This document shows positions 1-9,069 of a stretch of 29,742 nt of DNA, one piece after another. The notes beneath the pieces are model-generated. The model had not been told where the DNA came from. It was given only the letters and a program-made list of their open reading frames with translations, and made no database searches. The translations under genes were made by a program, and so were the position numbers. Location: contig FTLJ01000638.1 in the NCBI GenBank assembly GCA_900155495.1, forward strand, positions 1 through 29,742, read 5' to 3'. Each line of letters starts with the position of its first letter. Position 1 is the stretch's first letter. This DNA is from Porogramme epimiltina. Its lineage: Eukaryota; Basidiomycota; Agaricomycetes; Polyporales; Polyporaceae.

Positions 1-1448
1 AAAAGCTCTCCCCCAGAGAACGAGGGGCCGCTCTCCGTTGTTTGGGTCTGTTCATCTCCATAAGGGAAGCATTGTTAAAGGATGCAGTATACACACCTCC
101 ACCACGGGTACCTCTTTCAGGTCTGATATTCTCCTCTCCAACTCAGTCATCGGCCTGTCTTGCGCATGGGGAAACGGCCCCACCGACGTCAGAGGCGACA
201 TCCGGTGACGATAAACTTGCGTCCTGGCAGCATAATGAGTCGTATGCGACAGCACGGAAGGGATACATACCTAGAATAGAGTGACCTCTCTCCATCACTC
301 TCGAATGGGGCGTGCTCTGGGGCTGCGACGTGTTCGAGCAGCGCACTCTGGTGTGCATGTCTTCCGATGCCAGCCGCGGCAATACCTCGTCGAATAGACT
401 GTTGTGGCCCAAAGGTCTAAAAACATCAATTCTGTTACTAACGAACCCGTTGTAACACCGGCATAAGCGACAATCTCAGGGGGTGCGATGGAGAGGCGGC
501 ATATGCCGGGAGAAGGCCAGCACGTGATGGGGTTTTCTCACCATGACAGTCGGTCGGAAGGTCGGCAATTGCCGGGAGAAGGCCAGCACGTGTTACGCAT
601 TCAAGTCGGAACATAGAGACCGATTCTTAGAGAATCGGAACCTTGATGACGTCCCATGCCTTTCGGACCGGCAACTATTGGCATGCCGAGTGCCGGGCGG
701 CTGGGCCGATAGTGGGAGTCTGATTGAGGTGTCAACTCGACGTGCTCAACTCTAGCTCCGGCTTTTATCTGTCTTCTTTACTCCTCTATATGCTACCTAC
801 CCGACTCTATTGCCCGAGAAATCTTTCTCAGCTCCATTCAGCATATCGGCCTTACCAATTCAATACAGACTATCAAGCAGCAATCGCTGTGGAGGCCGAA
901 GGCCCACTTGGTCCACCTTCCTCACCAGGTCCGCATGACCGCAGCTCGATACGATGCCGGTGGACAGGTCGGCATGAGAAGGGTGACTCAAAGTTTGTTG
1001 GGGTCCTATGGACTACGGGAAGGTACGAAGTCCAAACACAATTAACACTGTCTCGGAGATACGGCTGCGCGATCTTGTCATAAGACTCAAGCAGACAAGA
1101 CTAGTCTGTGGCTAGTACCTGATGGCATCTCTCAAAATCGCCCTGTCAACTTGGTTGGTATAAAGCGCGCCGGACCACTTGTCGAATCCCAGCCCTCCAG
1201 CTAGATTACAGGCCTCCTGTTTCCCGGCTTCGCGCACACCTGGTGAGTGACTTGTACGCAAAGGTTGAGAATGTTCCGTTAATTTGAATGGTCTGTCCTT
1301 CTCCTATACTTGGTAGAGGAGCCATCCCGGTTCTTTGCCAGTCGGACGACCTAAGTCACGCGTTGACTGTGAGTCCTGCATCCTTCGTGGAGATCTTTCT
1401 CAAACGAAACCCTCCCCATAGAACTTCGATCTCCGAGCCATTAACCTA
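1..1448. other. Left-flank intergenic sequence, no gene recognised
   Basis: I see no supportable gene here. Short open frames exist (for example an 80-codon plus-strand frame at 42-284) but none shows a recognisable domain, and frames on both strands overlap. The stretch contains a 23-bp direct repeat (504-526 and 570-592). The last few hundred bases should include the promoter of the F-box gene that starts at 1449, although I see no convincing TATA box. Confidence 0.5.
504..592. repeat. 23-bp direct repeat pair
   Basis: The same 23 bases, beginning TGCCGGGAGAAGG and ending in the E-box-like CACGTG core, occur at 504-526 and 570-592, so the two copies start 66 bp apart. The bases just upstream are similar too, which suggests a small local duplication. 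Confidence 0.7.
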
Positions 1449-3047
1449 ATGGACCCGAAGGGAGCCACAAGCCAAGCTTGCAAGGGGGAAGCACTGAATT
1501 TGAACATTGCCAGCTTCCCATCCGAACTTTTGAGCGAGGTATTCCAGTATCTCCTGTGGACAAGTCCTCTGGAAGCAGACCTTGTCAGCGCCTCCCATGT
1601 TTGTGCCCGTTGGCGGGCCGCGGCCCTCAACAACCCTCTGCTCTGGGCAAATGTCTCTATCTCAAATCTCAGCAAGGCTCAGGCATTCATCGGGCGATCA
1701 AATGAATCCCTTTTGCACATTGAAGTTCCCCGCACTTTCGTCGCCGCGGAAACCGTCACACAGTTCCTCCAACATAATCGCATGCGTTTACGCTCCGCGC
1801 GGATCGATACAGTGGACTCAATAGTCGCATTCCGCTACATGGACTACATCGGTCAAAACCATTTTCCAAACCTCCAAGCTCTGCATGTTGTTGTATCAGA
1901 GCAGGACGACATCGACCCCATAACCTCTGTTGTCGCCTACAATCTCTCCGGAGCCTTCGCGCGGCAGAATTGGGACAATAATGCAAGGCCCGCTCTGCAT
2001 TCTCTGCACCTCCATCACGTCGACATGGTTTTTACGTGGGCTTGGTCTCTCTGCAGAAATCTCTCTGTGATGGATATCCGGACTCCGGAGACAGTGATGC
2101 TCCTCAAGGAGCTCTTGCGCGCCTTGTTGCGCTGTCCTACGCTGAAGACACTCGATTTGGCTTGCGCATCGTTCGACAAAACTCCTTTTTTGGATGACGA
2201 ATGGCTAGTGAAGCTCCCTCAACTTGAGATCTTTCATCTCGAAGGACCCGCCCCAACGGATATCGCGAGCCTGCTAGGCCACCTATCCACGCCGTCTACA
2301 ACTCGTTTCTTCCTGAAGAGCGATTCCCTTCATTCATCCATTTCGCAGTACTCAGCACTCCCTGCTGATTGCACACGCCTCCCCTCCCTATTGTCCTTGC
2401 AAACCGTCAGCTTCACCCAACACAACGATGATATCACCGTTGTCGCCTCTCCCCACCCCTCGGGTCCGTCACCCGCCACCCCCACGTTCACGTTCTCCTT
2501 GCGAGTTCCCGATCTCGCCCCGGCTCTGGAAACGCTCTGCGGAGTCGTCTCCGTGTCCGCACCCACCATCGAGACCCTCTCAGTCACATTCACGCCGCGC
2601 TGGTCCGACGCCCTCCCGCTCCCCTCCTGGCATGCCATGCTCTCCCGCCTGCCGCGCCTGCGCACGCTCCGCCTCGCCGAAGCGTCCAACAACTCGCTCC
2701 GGGGTGCGCTCCACGCCCTCCGCGCGCCGCCCTCCGCCCCCGAGCTTCCCGCGGGCATCCCGTGCCTAACCCTCGCCGCGCTCGTGCTGGAGCGCGCTGA
2801 GCGACCGGGTCGCGTGTCGACGGACGTGCTGTGGACTGCGCGGGAGCGGAAGCGGCGAGGGTGCGCGATCGGGTGTGTGAGTGCGGGGGAGGGGGTATTA
2901 TCGGCACGTTGCGTAGAGCTGTTGAGGGAGCTGGGCGTAGAGGTAGTGTTGAGTGTACCCTCGGGGGACTCGGAGGTAGGCTTCTCGAGAAACTTTGGTG
3001 TCCACACACTTGGCGTTAATGTTTGTGACCGGCTCGTACATGCGTAG
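1449..3047 (+). CDS. F-box-like domain protein, probable LRR-type SCF substrate adaptor
   Basis: This is an intronless 532-codon reading frame. Residues about 20-70 form an F-box-like domain: IASFPSELLSEVFQYLL, then a loop, then VCARWRAAALNNPLLWANV with the conserved W-R-x-A...P-LW signature. The remainder has leucine-rich segments (for example LPQLEIFHLEG, LPRLRTLRLAEASNNSL) of the irregular type usual in basidiomycete F-box proteins. F-box proteins bind Skp1 and recruit targets to SCF ubiquitin ligases, in the cytosol or nucleus; the target here cannot be inferred. The start is the first ATG before the domain, 17 residues or so ahead of it. The 3' third is markedly more GC-rich than the 5' part, and an unrecognised 3' intron cannot be excluded. 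The gene lies outside the duplicated units. Confidence 0.85.
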   Translation: MDPKGATSQACKGEALNLNIASFPSELLSEVFQYLLWTSPLEADLVSASHVCARWRAAALNNPLLWANVSISNLSKAQAFIGRSNESLLHIEVPRTFVAAETVTQFLQHNRMRLRSARIDTVDSIVAFRYMDYIGQNHFPNLQALHVVVSEQDDIDPITSVVAYNLSGAFARQNWDNNARPALHSLHLHHVDMVFTWAWSLCRNLSVMDIRTPETVMLLKELLRALLRCPTLKTLDLACASFDKTPFLDDEWLVKLPQLEIFHLEGPAPTDIASLLGHLSTPSTTRFFLKSDSLHSSISQYSALPADCTRLPSLLSLQTVSFTQHNDDITVVASPHPSGPSPATPTFTFSLRVPDLAPALETLCGVVSVSAPTIETLSVTFTPRWSDALPLPSWHAMLSRLPRLRTLRLAEASNNSLRGALHALRAPPSAPELPAGIPCLTLAALVLERAERPGRVSTDVLWTARERKRRGCAIGCVSAGEGVLSARCVELLRELGVEVVLSVPSGDSEVGFSRNFGVHTLGVNVCDRLVHA

Positions 3048-3281
3048 AGATACAAGATGACATTTCACTTTAGTTATGCTACTCTGCACATAGATGTCCT
3101 TCTTCGCGCTCCCTTCCTTACTCCAATCCTCATTACTTGCTTGGGCCACCGAACATCGCTTGGACCGTAGTCGACTGATACCTGTGTAAAGCATTAATAG
3201 TGATTCAAGACATACGAAGTTGAACCTGCATACGCGATGTTGGCTCTGCCAGGGTCGATGAATGTGCTAGACAGCGATCAA

Positions 3282-3744
3282 TTAGAACCTAGTGAGTGGT
3301 GGCTCATAGTTTTCAAAGACCCACATGTAGCCACGATCATCGTCGACGTTGAGCTTCTCCTTGAAGAAAGCGAAGAAGGCCTTCGAGTAACCTTCGTTAC
3401 GCTCAGGAGTAATATTGTCCAGACTAATCTGAGGAGAATGATCAGCGTTCAGAGATGGGTGTTTGCTGAGGAACCATAGTAGAACATACGACGGTGAGAA
3501 GAAACGCAGGATCAAACGTTCCCTTGAACGTCAAGGGCTTGTCATGGTCGAGCGAGACGGAGATGTAGTTCTCGGGCTTGCCCAGTGTATCCGCCGCAAA
3601 CTGTTCCGGGGCGCCGAGCATGATCAGTAAGGAACGCAGGATGCGGAGAGGATGACCACGAGTGACGATCACCTTGGAGAACTCGACGCAAAACGCCTTG
3701 GGGTCGGTGACTTTGACGTTGGTCTTGAGATCGAGGCCTGGCAT
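3282..3744 (-). CDS. MIF-like tautomerase-superfamily protein, unit 1 copy
   Basis: There are three exons on the minus strand: 3744-3673, 3600-3490 and 3428-3282, giving 109 codons plus stop. The introns are 72 and 61 bp. The second has a perfect GTATGT donor; the first uses GTGATC. Family features are the Met-Pro start (Pro1 is the catalytic base of MIF/tautomerase proteins once Met is removed), the strand-helix PKAFCVEFSK, the central LGKPENYISVSL (the conserved K-P-x-x-Y-I-x-V block), and the C-terminal NEGYSKAFFAFFKEKL followed by DRGYMWVFENYE, matching the second MIF repeat. MIF-fold proteins are small cytosolic trimers with keto-enol tautomerase activity; the fungal role is largely unknown. 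The protein is slightly shorter than the usual 115-120 residues. It is divergently arranged with the amidohydrolase at 4213, as in unit 2. Confidence 0.8.
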
Positions 3745-4212
3745 ATTAGCGAGATACGAGGTAGAGGATATAGTCGACGAGGGATGGCAACACGGAGACC
3801 TCCATGTTGGACGAGCTCAGCTATTTATCTGACTATAGCAGTAGACTAGATCCGGCTTTTGCATCTCGTGGGGACGGAGGGGCTCCCATTCCGAACCTAG
3901 GAGCTCGTCTCTGGGCGTTCAGTGAGGTTCTGCGTGCGTTTCTCGACCAGGCAGCCTGGACGTCGTGCGAATCATTCTTACCAATATCATCGGCGTCGAT
4001 GACGAGGGTTTCAGCAGCGGCTCCGGGCCGGTGTCCTCACAGGCGACATCATCGCCCGCGCACGTTACAGCGCGTCTTCAACCGCTTGAACGCCGGTATG
4101 TAAGCCCTGGAACGGCTTTGGCTGGGTGAGTCAGTATTTGGTGGCTCCTCGCGTCATCTCGCGTTGTGTGCGCGCCTTGTAAACCTATGCACAGCCCTCA
4201 TGAGAGGAAAAC
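3745..4212. promoter_or_regulatory. Divergent intergenic region between MIF-like gene and amidohydrolase, unit 1
   Basis: These 468 bp separate the minus-strand MIF-like gene from the plus-strand amidohydrolase and so must hold the promoters of both. The counterpart in unit 2 is 14887-15394. Both contain conserved stretches (for example around 3800-3910 and 4000-4080) but with indels that shift open frames, so I read the region as regulatory rather than coding. Confidence 0.5.
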
Positions 4213-5293
4213 ATGGGCAATGAGAAACACGGATACCCTACAGGCTCTGTGCCTATGGGCGCGGAGAGCACAATCTCTCCACGCAAGACGCGCTTTGCAA
4301 GAACCGCCTTGCTCGTCGTCTCCGCGGTCCTCCTTTCCACGCTCTTACCCGCTTCATGGACCTCGACGCGCCCCCTCGACTTCCCAAATATCTCCACGCC
4401 CTCGCCCCCATTGACGGAGCCTGGAGAACAGTGGAAGGACGACACATGGCCCCTTCGTGAGCACACCCCTTGGGACATCTCCACCGACTTCTCCTACCCC
4501 CGCCTCCTGGAGTACGACGTGACCGAGGGCACATGGCTCCGCCTCGACGTCAACCCCAAGACGGGCGAGGTCATCTTCGACATGCTTGGGGACCTCTATT
4601 GCCTTCCCGAGACCGCGTATAGCCAGTCCGCACTCGCGTCCGGCGCGTTCACCCGCGCGGTACCAATCTTGAAGGGTGTCCCGCATGACTCGGATCCCCA
4701 TTTTTCTCCCAACGGCTCTCGTATCGTGATCCGGAGCGATGCAGGACTGAGGGTGGAGAATATTTGGGTGAAGCCATGGGCGGGGTGCGATGCGATGAAC
4801 GTGCGTCCTGCGCATGTTACCGGAGAGCTTTCAGACGCGCTTACGGCGAAGGACGATGAAGAAGACCTTCTCGCGTCGGGAGTTGCGGCGACGGAAGAGA
4901 GGAAGAGGCGTCGGCTGCTTCGGGAGGGTCTTCATGATGGTATGTTCCCCCTCTGTCGAGTTTGCACCTAGTGTCTTATGGCTGGCAGTCCAGCGCGTCA
5001 CTAATGAGACGTATAGATGGGTGTCGGATGCGCGTTTCCACCCTTCCAGCACCAAGATCGTTGGGACAAAGTGGCACACATTCTCGCGAAGCATAGGAGC
5101 TGGAGAGGGATGGGAATACCCCATTCCAAACGGGTTAACGAACGACGCCATCAAAGCAGGATCTGACAAGCTCCTCGTCGGCCGGACTCTTCCCCTTGAC
5201 TGGGGCGTGGAGAACTACGAGTGTCAACAGGTCGGGCCTGAGCAGTTCGTCTTGCATGGAAACGACACTCTAGTGTACTCGAAGAACGAGGGG

Positions 5294-5640
5294 ATTCAGT
5301 CGCGGTCTCGCGATACTGGTCGTCAATTGACGAGCCGGTCTCGCGAGGCCGGAATACCAGTCACGTGAAAGGGCCCTAGGCAAATCCAGCAGCAAGGCAC
5401 TTATTTCGTGTCTCTAAACAGAAAGCAAAATAGAAAGCCAAATCACCGATTCGAACCCCCGACCGCCAGCTTCCATGTCCCACTCTGCACCAACTGCGCC
5501 ACTAGGCCTTTGATATCTATGTAAGCACCAAGAATATATCACCACTTTTTCACTTGGTCCCCAGATCTTATTGGGCGCCTTCCCTGGCCCCCCGGCATCC
5601 ACATATCGGGCTGACCCCGGGATCCGGATACCGGCCCCCG
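5294..5640. repeat. Left terminal inverted repeat of the element
   Basis: This arm matches the reverse complement of about 6010-6353 with substitutions and small gaps. Shared landmarks, in order inward, are CAGTC-CGGTCTC, the palindrome CGTCAATTGACG (5321-5332), GGAATACCAGTCACGTG, the TGTCTCTAA block, the tRNA-like segment, ATATATCACCACTTTTT, and TCTTATTGGGCGCC. Confidence 0.8.
5438..5510 (-). ncRNA. tRNA-like sequence in left arm, pol III A and B boxes
   Basis: Reading the minus strand, TGGCGCAGTTGG (5501-5490) matches the pol III A-box consensus TRGCNNAGYNGG, and GGTTCGAATCG (5457-5447) matches the B box at ten of eleven bases. The spacing is about 33 bp, as in tRNA genes. The acceptor and T stems pair poorly, so I read it as a tRNA-derived promoter rather than a working tRNA. 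It points outward from the element. Confidence 0.65.
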
Positions 5641-6009
5641 GCCTCTAGATACCGGCAACCTCCCCGGTATCTGGATACCGGCCCCGGCCTCTGGGATACA
5701 TCAGTACAGGGAGTGCCATAAGGGTCCATACCTTCATCAACCACTGTATGGACGCCTACGGGGGCTGAGGACCGCCTGCGCGGGATGCGGGGCCGGTATC
5801 TGGAGGCCGGGGTGGCCGCCGGGATCCGGAGGCCGGGGTGGCTGCCGGGGCCAGTATCTGGAGGCCGGGGGGTGGGGCGGGGAGGGCCGTGCTGTGTATG
5901 TACTGCTAACGAAGTTATTGTTTGGGTAGTTCGAGCACTAAGCGTCGACCGAAAGGGGGAAGACCGGGAGGTTGTCGGTGTCCAGAGGCCGGGGGCAGGC
6001 TGATGCCGG

Positions 6010-6353
6010 GAGCGGTATCCGGAGATCGGAGTGCACCCGGTATCTGGGCGCCGGGAGCAAGGGGGGAGGCGCCCTATAAGACCCGGGAATGGGACCAAAA
6101 AGTGGTGATATATTTCTACTACTTATACCTATATGAAAGGACTAGTGGCTCAGTTGGTAAAGTGAGGGATGGGAAAACGAGAGGTCGAGGGTTCGAATCC
6201 GTAGTCGGGTTTTCCATTTTGCTCTCTGCTTAGAGACACAAAATAAGCGCCTTACTACACGATTTGCCCGGAGCCTTTGCACGTGACTGGTATTCCGACC
6301 TCCAGAGACCGGCTCGTCAATTGACGAGCGGGATCCGGAGACCGGGACTGAAT
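6010..6353. repeat. Right terminal inverted repeat of the element
   Basis: This is the inverted partner of 5294 to about 5640. It contains the 16-bp perfect palindrome CTCGTCAATTGACGAG at 6313-6328, CACGTGACTGGTATTCC near 6281, the tRNA-like segment and AAAGTGGTGATATAT near 6100. The inner boundary is approximate because the arm grades into the GC-rich core. Confidence 0.75.
6139..6211 (+). ncRNA. tRNA-like sequence in right arm, pol III A and B boxes
   Basis: TGGCTCAGTTGG (6146-6157) is a perfect A box and GGTTCGAATCC (6190-6200) a perfect B box, 32 bp apart. The T stem is only partly paired (G-C, G-C, then mismatches), so this is probably a tRNA-derived pol III promoter rather than a functional tRNA. 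It also points outward, mirroring the left arm. Confidence 0.65.
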
Positions 6354-7202
6354 GTATTGCGAAGAACGTAGGCGACACAGATGGTACTTGGCTATGGAAC
6401 AAAGGTACGAATTCGATATACCTTTGGGCATAAACCGTAACTGACGTGCAACGTGCAGATGTGCATGAAGGAATATATGCTATCTTCTCGACAAACTCGA
6501 TTACGAAGCAAACGACGACTCTCGTGAGTGCCTTCCCTGGAGGTGCTACCCGACCCGAACTCTCTCGCAATGGACGCACCTTGGCTTTCGTGCGGCGGGT
6601 GCGTGATAAGGAAGCTCTGGTCTTCAAGTACGTCGTTTTGTGTTGACGCGGAGCTCCGATCTAACGGATACCCCAGGGATTTGGAGACTGGTACCATTCG
6701 CAACATCTGGCACGGTCTCACCTACGACCTCGCCGTGGTTCCTGCGCCCATGGGAACGTACCCCTCGTTTGCGTTCACCCCGGAAGACGATGCTATCATT
6801 ATCTGGGGCGCGGGTCAGATTTATCATGTCCCTCTGTCCAAAAACGCGCAAGGCGAGCATGTTGCTGCTGGCGAACCTCAGGCTATCCCCTTCACGGCAC
6901 ATATCGAGAAGCGCCTTGCGGAAACCCGCACCGCGAAGATGGACATCAAGACCGTCGAGACCGCTGAAACTCAGCGCGTCTACGCCTTTCACGAGCTCTG
7001 GTCTGACGCCAGAGGGGAGACGGTGGTCTTCAAAGCCTCCGGAGCGATCTATGCGCAGAAGGTTGTGGGCAGAGGCGCTGATCGAGCACAGAAGGTCCCG
7101 ACCATACACCCCAGCGCCCCGTATTTCTCTCCTTCGTTCGTTCCGGGAGGGAAGGACCCGGTCGTTCATGCACGATGGTCGGACATCAACTTTACGACAT
7201 TC

Positions 7203-8298
7203 TACCGATATTGTCCCATTTGTGACTCTGCTAACGACAGTAGCTTACGGCGACGTGCGTTGTGCACGCGTTCGTCCACATCCCGTCCGCTTAGGGCTCT
7301 GCTAAATTTAGGTGTAGGTATGAATCAGACAACCTCGAGAGAGAATGGGGTGCTCATCTGCGCACCGCCCGCTCTGCGCCCTTCCTATTTGCGCGACCAT
7401 CGAGGAGCAGCTACGCCGTTGATTTGTAATCGAAGCCCTCGCAACTTACCTTCACATTTCTATCCGCAGGAAATCAGCAAACCAACAAGTTCCATGCTGT
7501 CAATCCGACGACGGTTCGAGGGTGAGCATTGAAAATAACTACTACGTACTCGACTTGCTGATTCTCGGTGTTGGCACAGGGCCGGGCTCCGTACTCGTCC
7601 CAGTCGCTCGCCTCTTCACCGGCGACCCGGGGCACCGTTGAAGCTGTCAAGGCACGGCTTAGCCGGAGCATGTTCCCGTACGTACACCAACCGACGTTTG
7701 GTCTGCCGCAGGGGCCCTTCTCACCTTCCATTCCCCTAACTGTTGTGTACGGGGCAGAAATCTAGCGGGTTACGTGTCGGAACTTGGTCCCCCAGGCATG
7801 GTGAGATTCCGGCTGTGCTTTAGCGTTTAGACAAACTCGCGCTGCTGCATCCGCTCGGTGGATATACGACCCTTCAAGCCGGTCAGGGCACCACTACATT
7901 CCAATATTATTCCGGGGACAACCTCCGACAGAAGAACGCTAGTTCTACACGGGAGTCGTATCTACAGTTGATTCCTGGATACTCAAATTGCGCGCGCGGC
8001 CATGTCCCACACAGATGTCAGATAACCTCCGCGAGCTGCTCTTGACGTCCTGACAGTTGATTCCTGGATACTCAAAAACACGTAGGAAACTCGTGCGACG
8101 CACAAGGAACCAAATCTTCCCTACAAGTCCCTCGAAGCAAGTGCAAACCGATGTCAAACAATTTGCTATTCGTCGAACCGCACCGTTGGTCGTCAATGCC
8201 GTCAAATGCGCCTCGTGATGTTCAGCTTCCATGAAGGTGCCATAGAAGAAGATACCCTCGTAGAATTAACCATCCGTAGCCTCCGCAGAGTGTCCAGG
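7203..8298. other. Gene-free segment: deletion junction and conserved block upstream of cytolysin-like gene A
   Basis: After the amidohydrolase break, the sequence from about 7230-7360 weakly matches sequence downstream of the complete gene (about 20060-20170). It then clearly matches 20180-20720 (about 7361-7900). The shared block includes TTCCATGCTGTCAATCC and AAGGCACGGCTTAGCCGGAGC. Open frames differ between the two copies, so I do not call a gene. From about 8080 it matches 20860-21060, the upstream region of the paired cytolysin-like gene. Confidence 0.6.
7964..8076. repeat. 24-bp direct repeat pair with 89-bp period
   Basis: Twenty-four identical bases starting ACAGTTGATTCC occur at 7964-7987 and 8053-8076. 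Unit 2 has no such pair at the corresponding place (about 20810-20850), so this is a unit 1-specific local change, either a tandem duplication or a small insertion with flanking duplication. Confidence 0.7.
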
Positions 8299-8306
8299 TA
8301 CTTAAA
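8299..8306 (+). promoter_or_regulatory. TATA-like element of cytolysin-like gene A
   Basis: TACTTAAA lies 74 bp before the ATG at 8373, exactly the spacing of the equivalent element at 21062 in the paired gene, and it aligns with the canonical TATATAA of the other three genes. Confidence 0.55.
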
Positions 8307-8372
8307 CCCTGAGACGACCACTGGAAAGACATCAACCAGCCGCTGCACTCCTCCGCCTGCCCTCGAACTACC

Positions 8373-9069
8373 ATGTCTATCATCTCTATCATCACCAAGA
8401 TCATTACCGGCGCCGAGCTCGCCGTCAAGATTGGCGAGGTGGGTCTCCTCCCACCACGTTCGTTCTGAAGGGAGGCTAACAGGATATCTGTGCCCCAACT
8501 AGGTCGCTGGAAAGCTCATCCCCGAGCCCCCCAAGGACCTCAAGGACAAGTTCCGCTGGGTGCAGTGCACGGTGAAGAACGAGACCCAGTTCGATATCCT
8601 CCTCCTCGACACGTACTTCGACTCGGGCCGCTACTGGACCGCGCCCGGCGGCTTCGGCAACTTCAATCAGCTCGTCTTCTCCTGCTGCAACGGGGACCAC
8701 ACCGTTTTGACCGGTGCGACCGGTGGTACGGCATTCCGTGTGTCTCTTGACGACAAGCACTACTATGATCTTTCCTTCGTATGTCTTGCTTCTTTGTTGG
8801 CTCGCGGACATAGCACCGCTGACCCATCGATATTCTACGAATAGGGCTGGACGGCCCCAGCTGCGGGGTCATTTAAGGCTGGCGTAGTCGAGTCCAGCAA
8901 GGGCAAGGACGGCTACGAAGCTGCCGACTCGGACGGCGGGTCACTCATCTCCAAGTACATTTTCGAGGGGAAGGACAAGGAGGGGAACGCGGCGAAGTTC
9001 CGGATCCACGTCTCCGCCGCTCCCGGGCAGGAGACGTTGTACGTCATCAAGCAGGTCCCAGTGGCCTAG
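8373..9069 (+). CDS. Putative actinoporin/aegerolysin-like (cytolysin-lectin fold) protein A
   Basis: Three exons, 8373-8438, 8503-8778 and 8845-9069, with 64- and 66-bp GT-AG introns give 188 codons. Exon 1 encodes only a hydrophobic, amphipathic-looking N-terminus ending TGAELAVKIGE. Exon 2 carries the beta-sandwich core with VQCTVKNETQF, DTYFDSGRYWTAP and GGTAFRVSLD. Exon 3 begins with GWTAP and ends with APGQETLYVIKQV. The order (N-terminal helix, valine-rich strand, aromatic YF-x-SG turn, glycine-rich TG-x-x-GG segment, aromatic GW) resembles actinoporin-like and fungal aegerolysin-type pore-forming or membrane-lipid-binding proteins. No signal peptide is seen. Family assignment is by pattern only and the activity is not demonstrated. 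It is nearly identical to the gene at 21136. A degenerate amidohydrolase fragment follows at about 9206. Confidence 0.55.

Larger units (their letters stand above)
5294..6353. mobile_element. Non-autonomous TIR (foldback-like) element with tRNA-like promoters in both arms
   Basis: This 1060-bp insertion in exon 2 of the unit 1 amidohydrolase is absent from the same position of the unit 2 copy (around 16464-16472). Its ends are inverted: ATTCAGTC at 5294 and GACTGAAT at 6346-6353. Inverted similarity extends about 340 bp inward on each side (5294 to about 5640; about 6010 to 6353). Flanks share CGAAGAACG (5280-5288 and 6360-6368), present once in unit 2, consistent with a 9-bp or slightly longer decayed target duplication. 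Each arm carries a perfect palindrome centred on TCAATTGA and a tRNA-like block. The middle (about 5620-6060) is GC-rich with repeated CCGGTATCTGG-type motifs. No transposase is encoded. A Mutator-like TIR element or a foldback pair of tRNA-derived SINEs would both fit. Confidence 0.8.
4213..7202 (+). pseudogene. TolB-propeller/amidohydrolase pseudogene, unit 1 copy, split and truncated
   Basis: This is the 5' part of a paralogue of the complete gene at 15395-19883. Recognisable exons are 4213-4939, 4989-5288 (interrupted), 6369-6404 (rest of exon 2), 6459-6627 and 6677-7202 (partial exon 4); introns are 49, 54 and 49 bp. Exons 1 and 3, both halves of exon 2 and the retained part of exon 4 have exactly the same lengths as in unit 2, with no frameshift. 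Two lesions destroy the gene: a 1.06-kb inverted-repeat element in exon 2 at the NDTLVYSKN codons, and loss of all sequence after the FTTF codons of exon 4, so the end of the propeller and the whole amidohydrolase domain are absent. A truncated N-terminal protein with the membrane anchor might still be made from exon 1. The intact-length exons suggest recent inactivation. Confidence 0.9.

Noticed and set aside
42..284. 80-codon frame at the left edge as a small gene
   Set aside because: No recognisable motif, and competing frames on both strands; nothing beyond the start and stop supports it.
2330..3055. 241-codon minus-strand frame opposite the F-box gene
   Set aside because: It is a shadow of the GC-rich 3' part of the F-box gene, with Ser/Arg-rich product and no domain.
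6139..6211. Functional tRNA gene
   Set aside because: A and B boxes are excellent, but the acceptor and T stems do not pair well and the same structure is mirrored in the other arm, so a tRNA-derived promoter in a mobile element is more likely.
5785..6233. Possible protein encoded inside the inverted-repeat element
   Set aside because: The frames consist of GC-rich repeat translations (Gly/Pro/Arg) and show no transposase motif.
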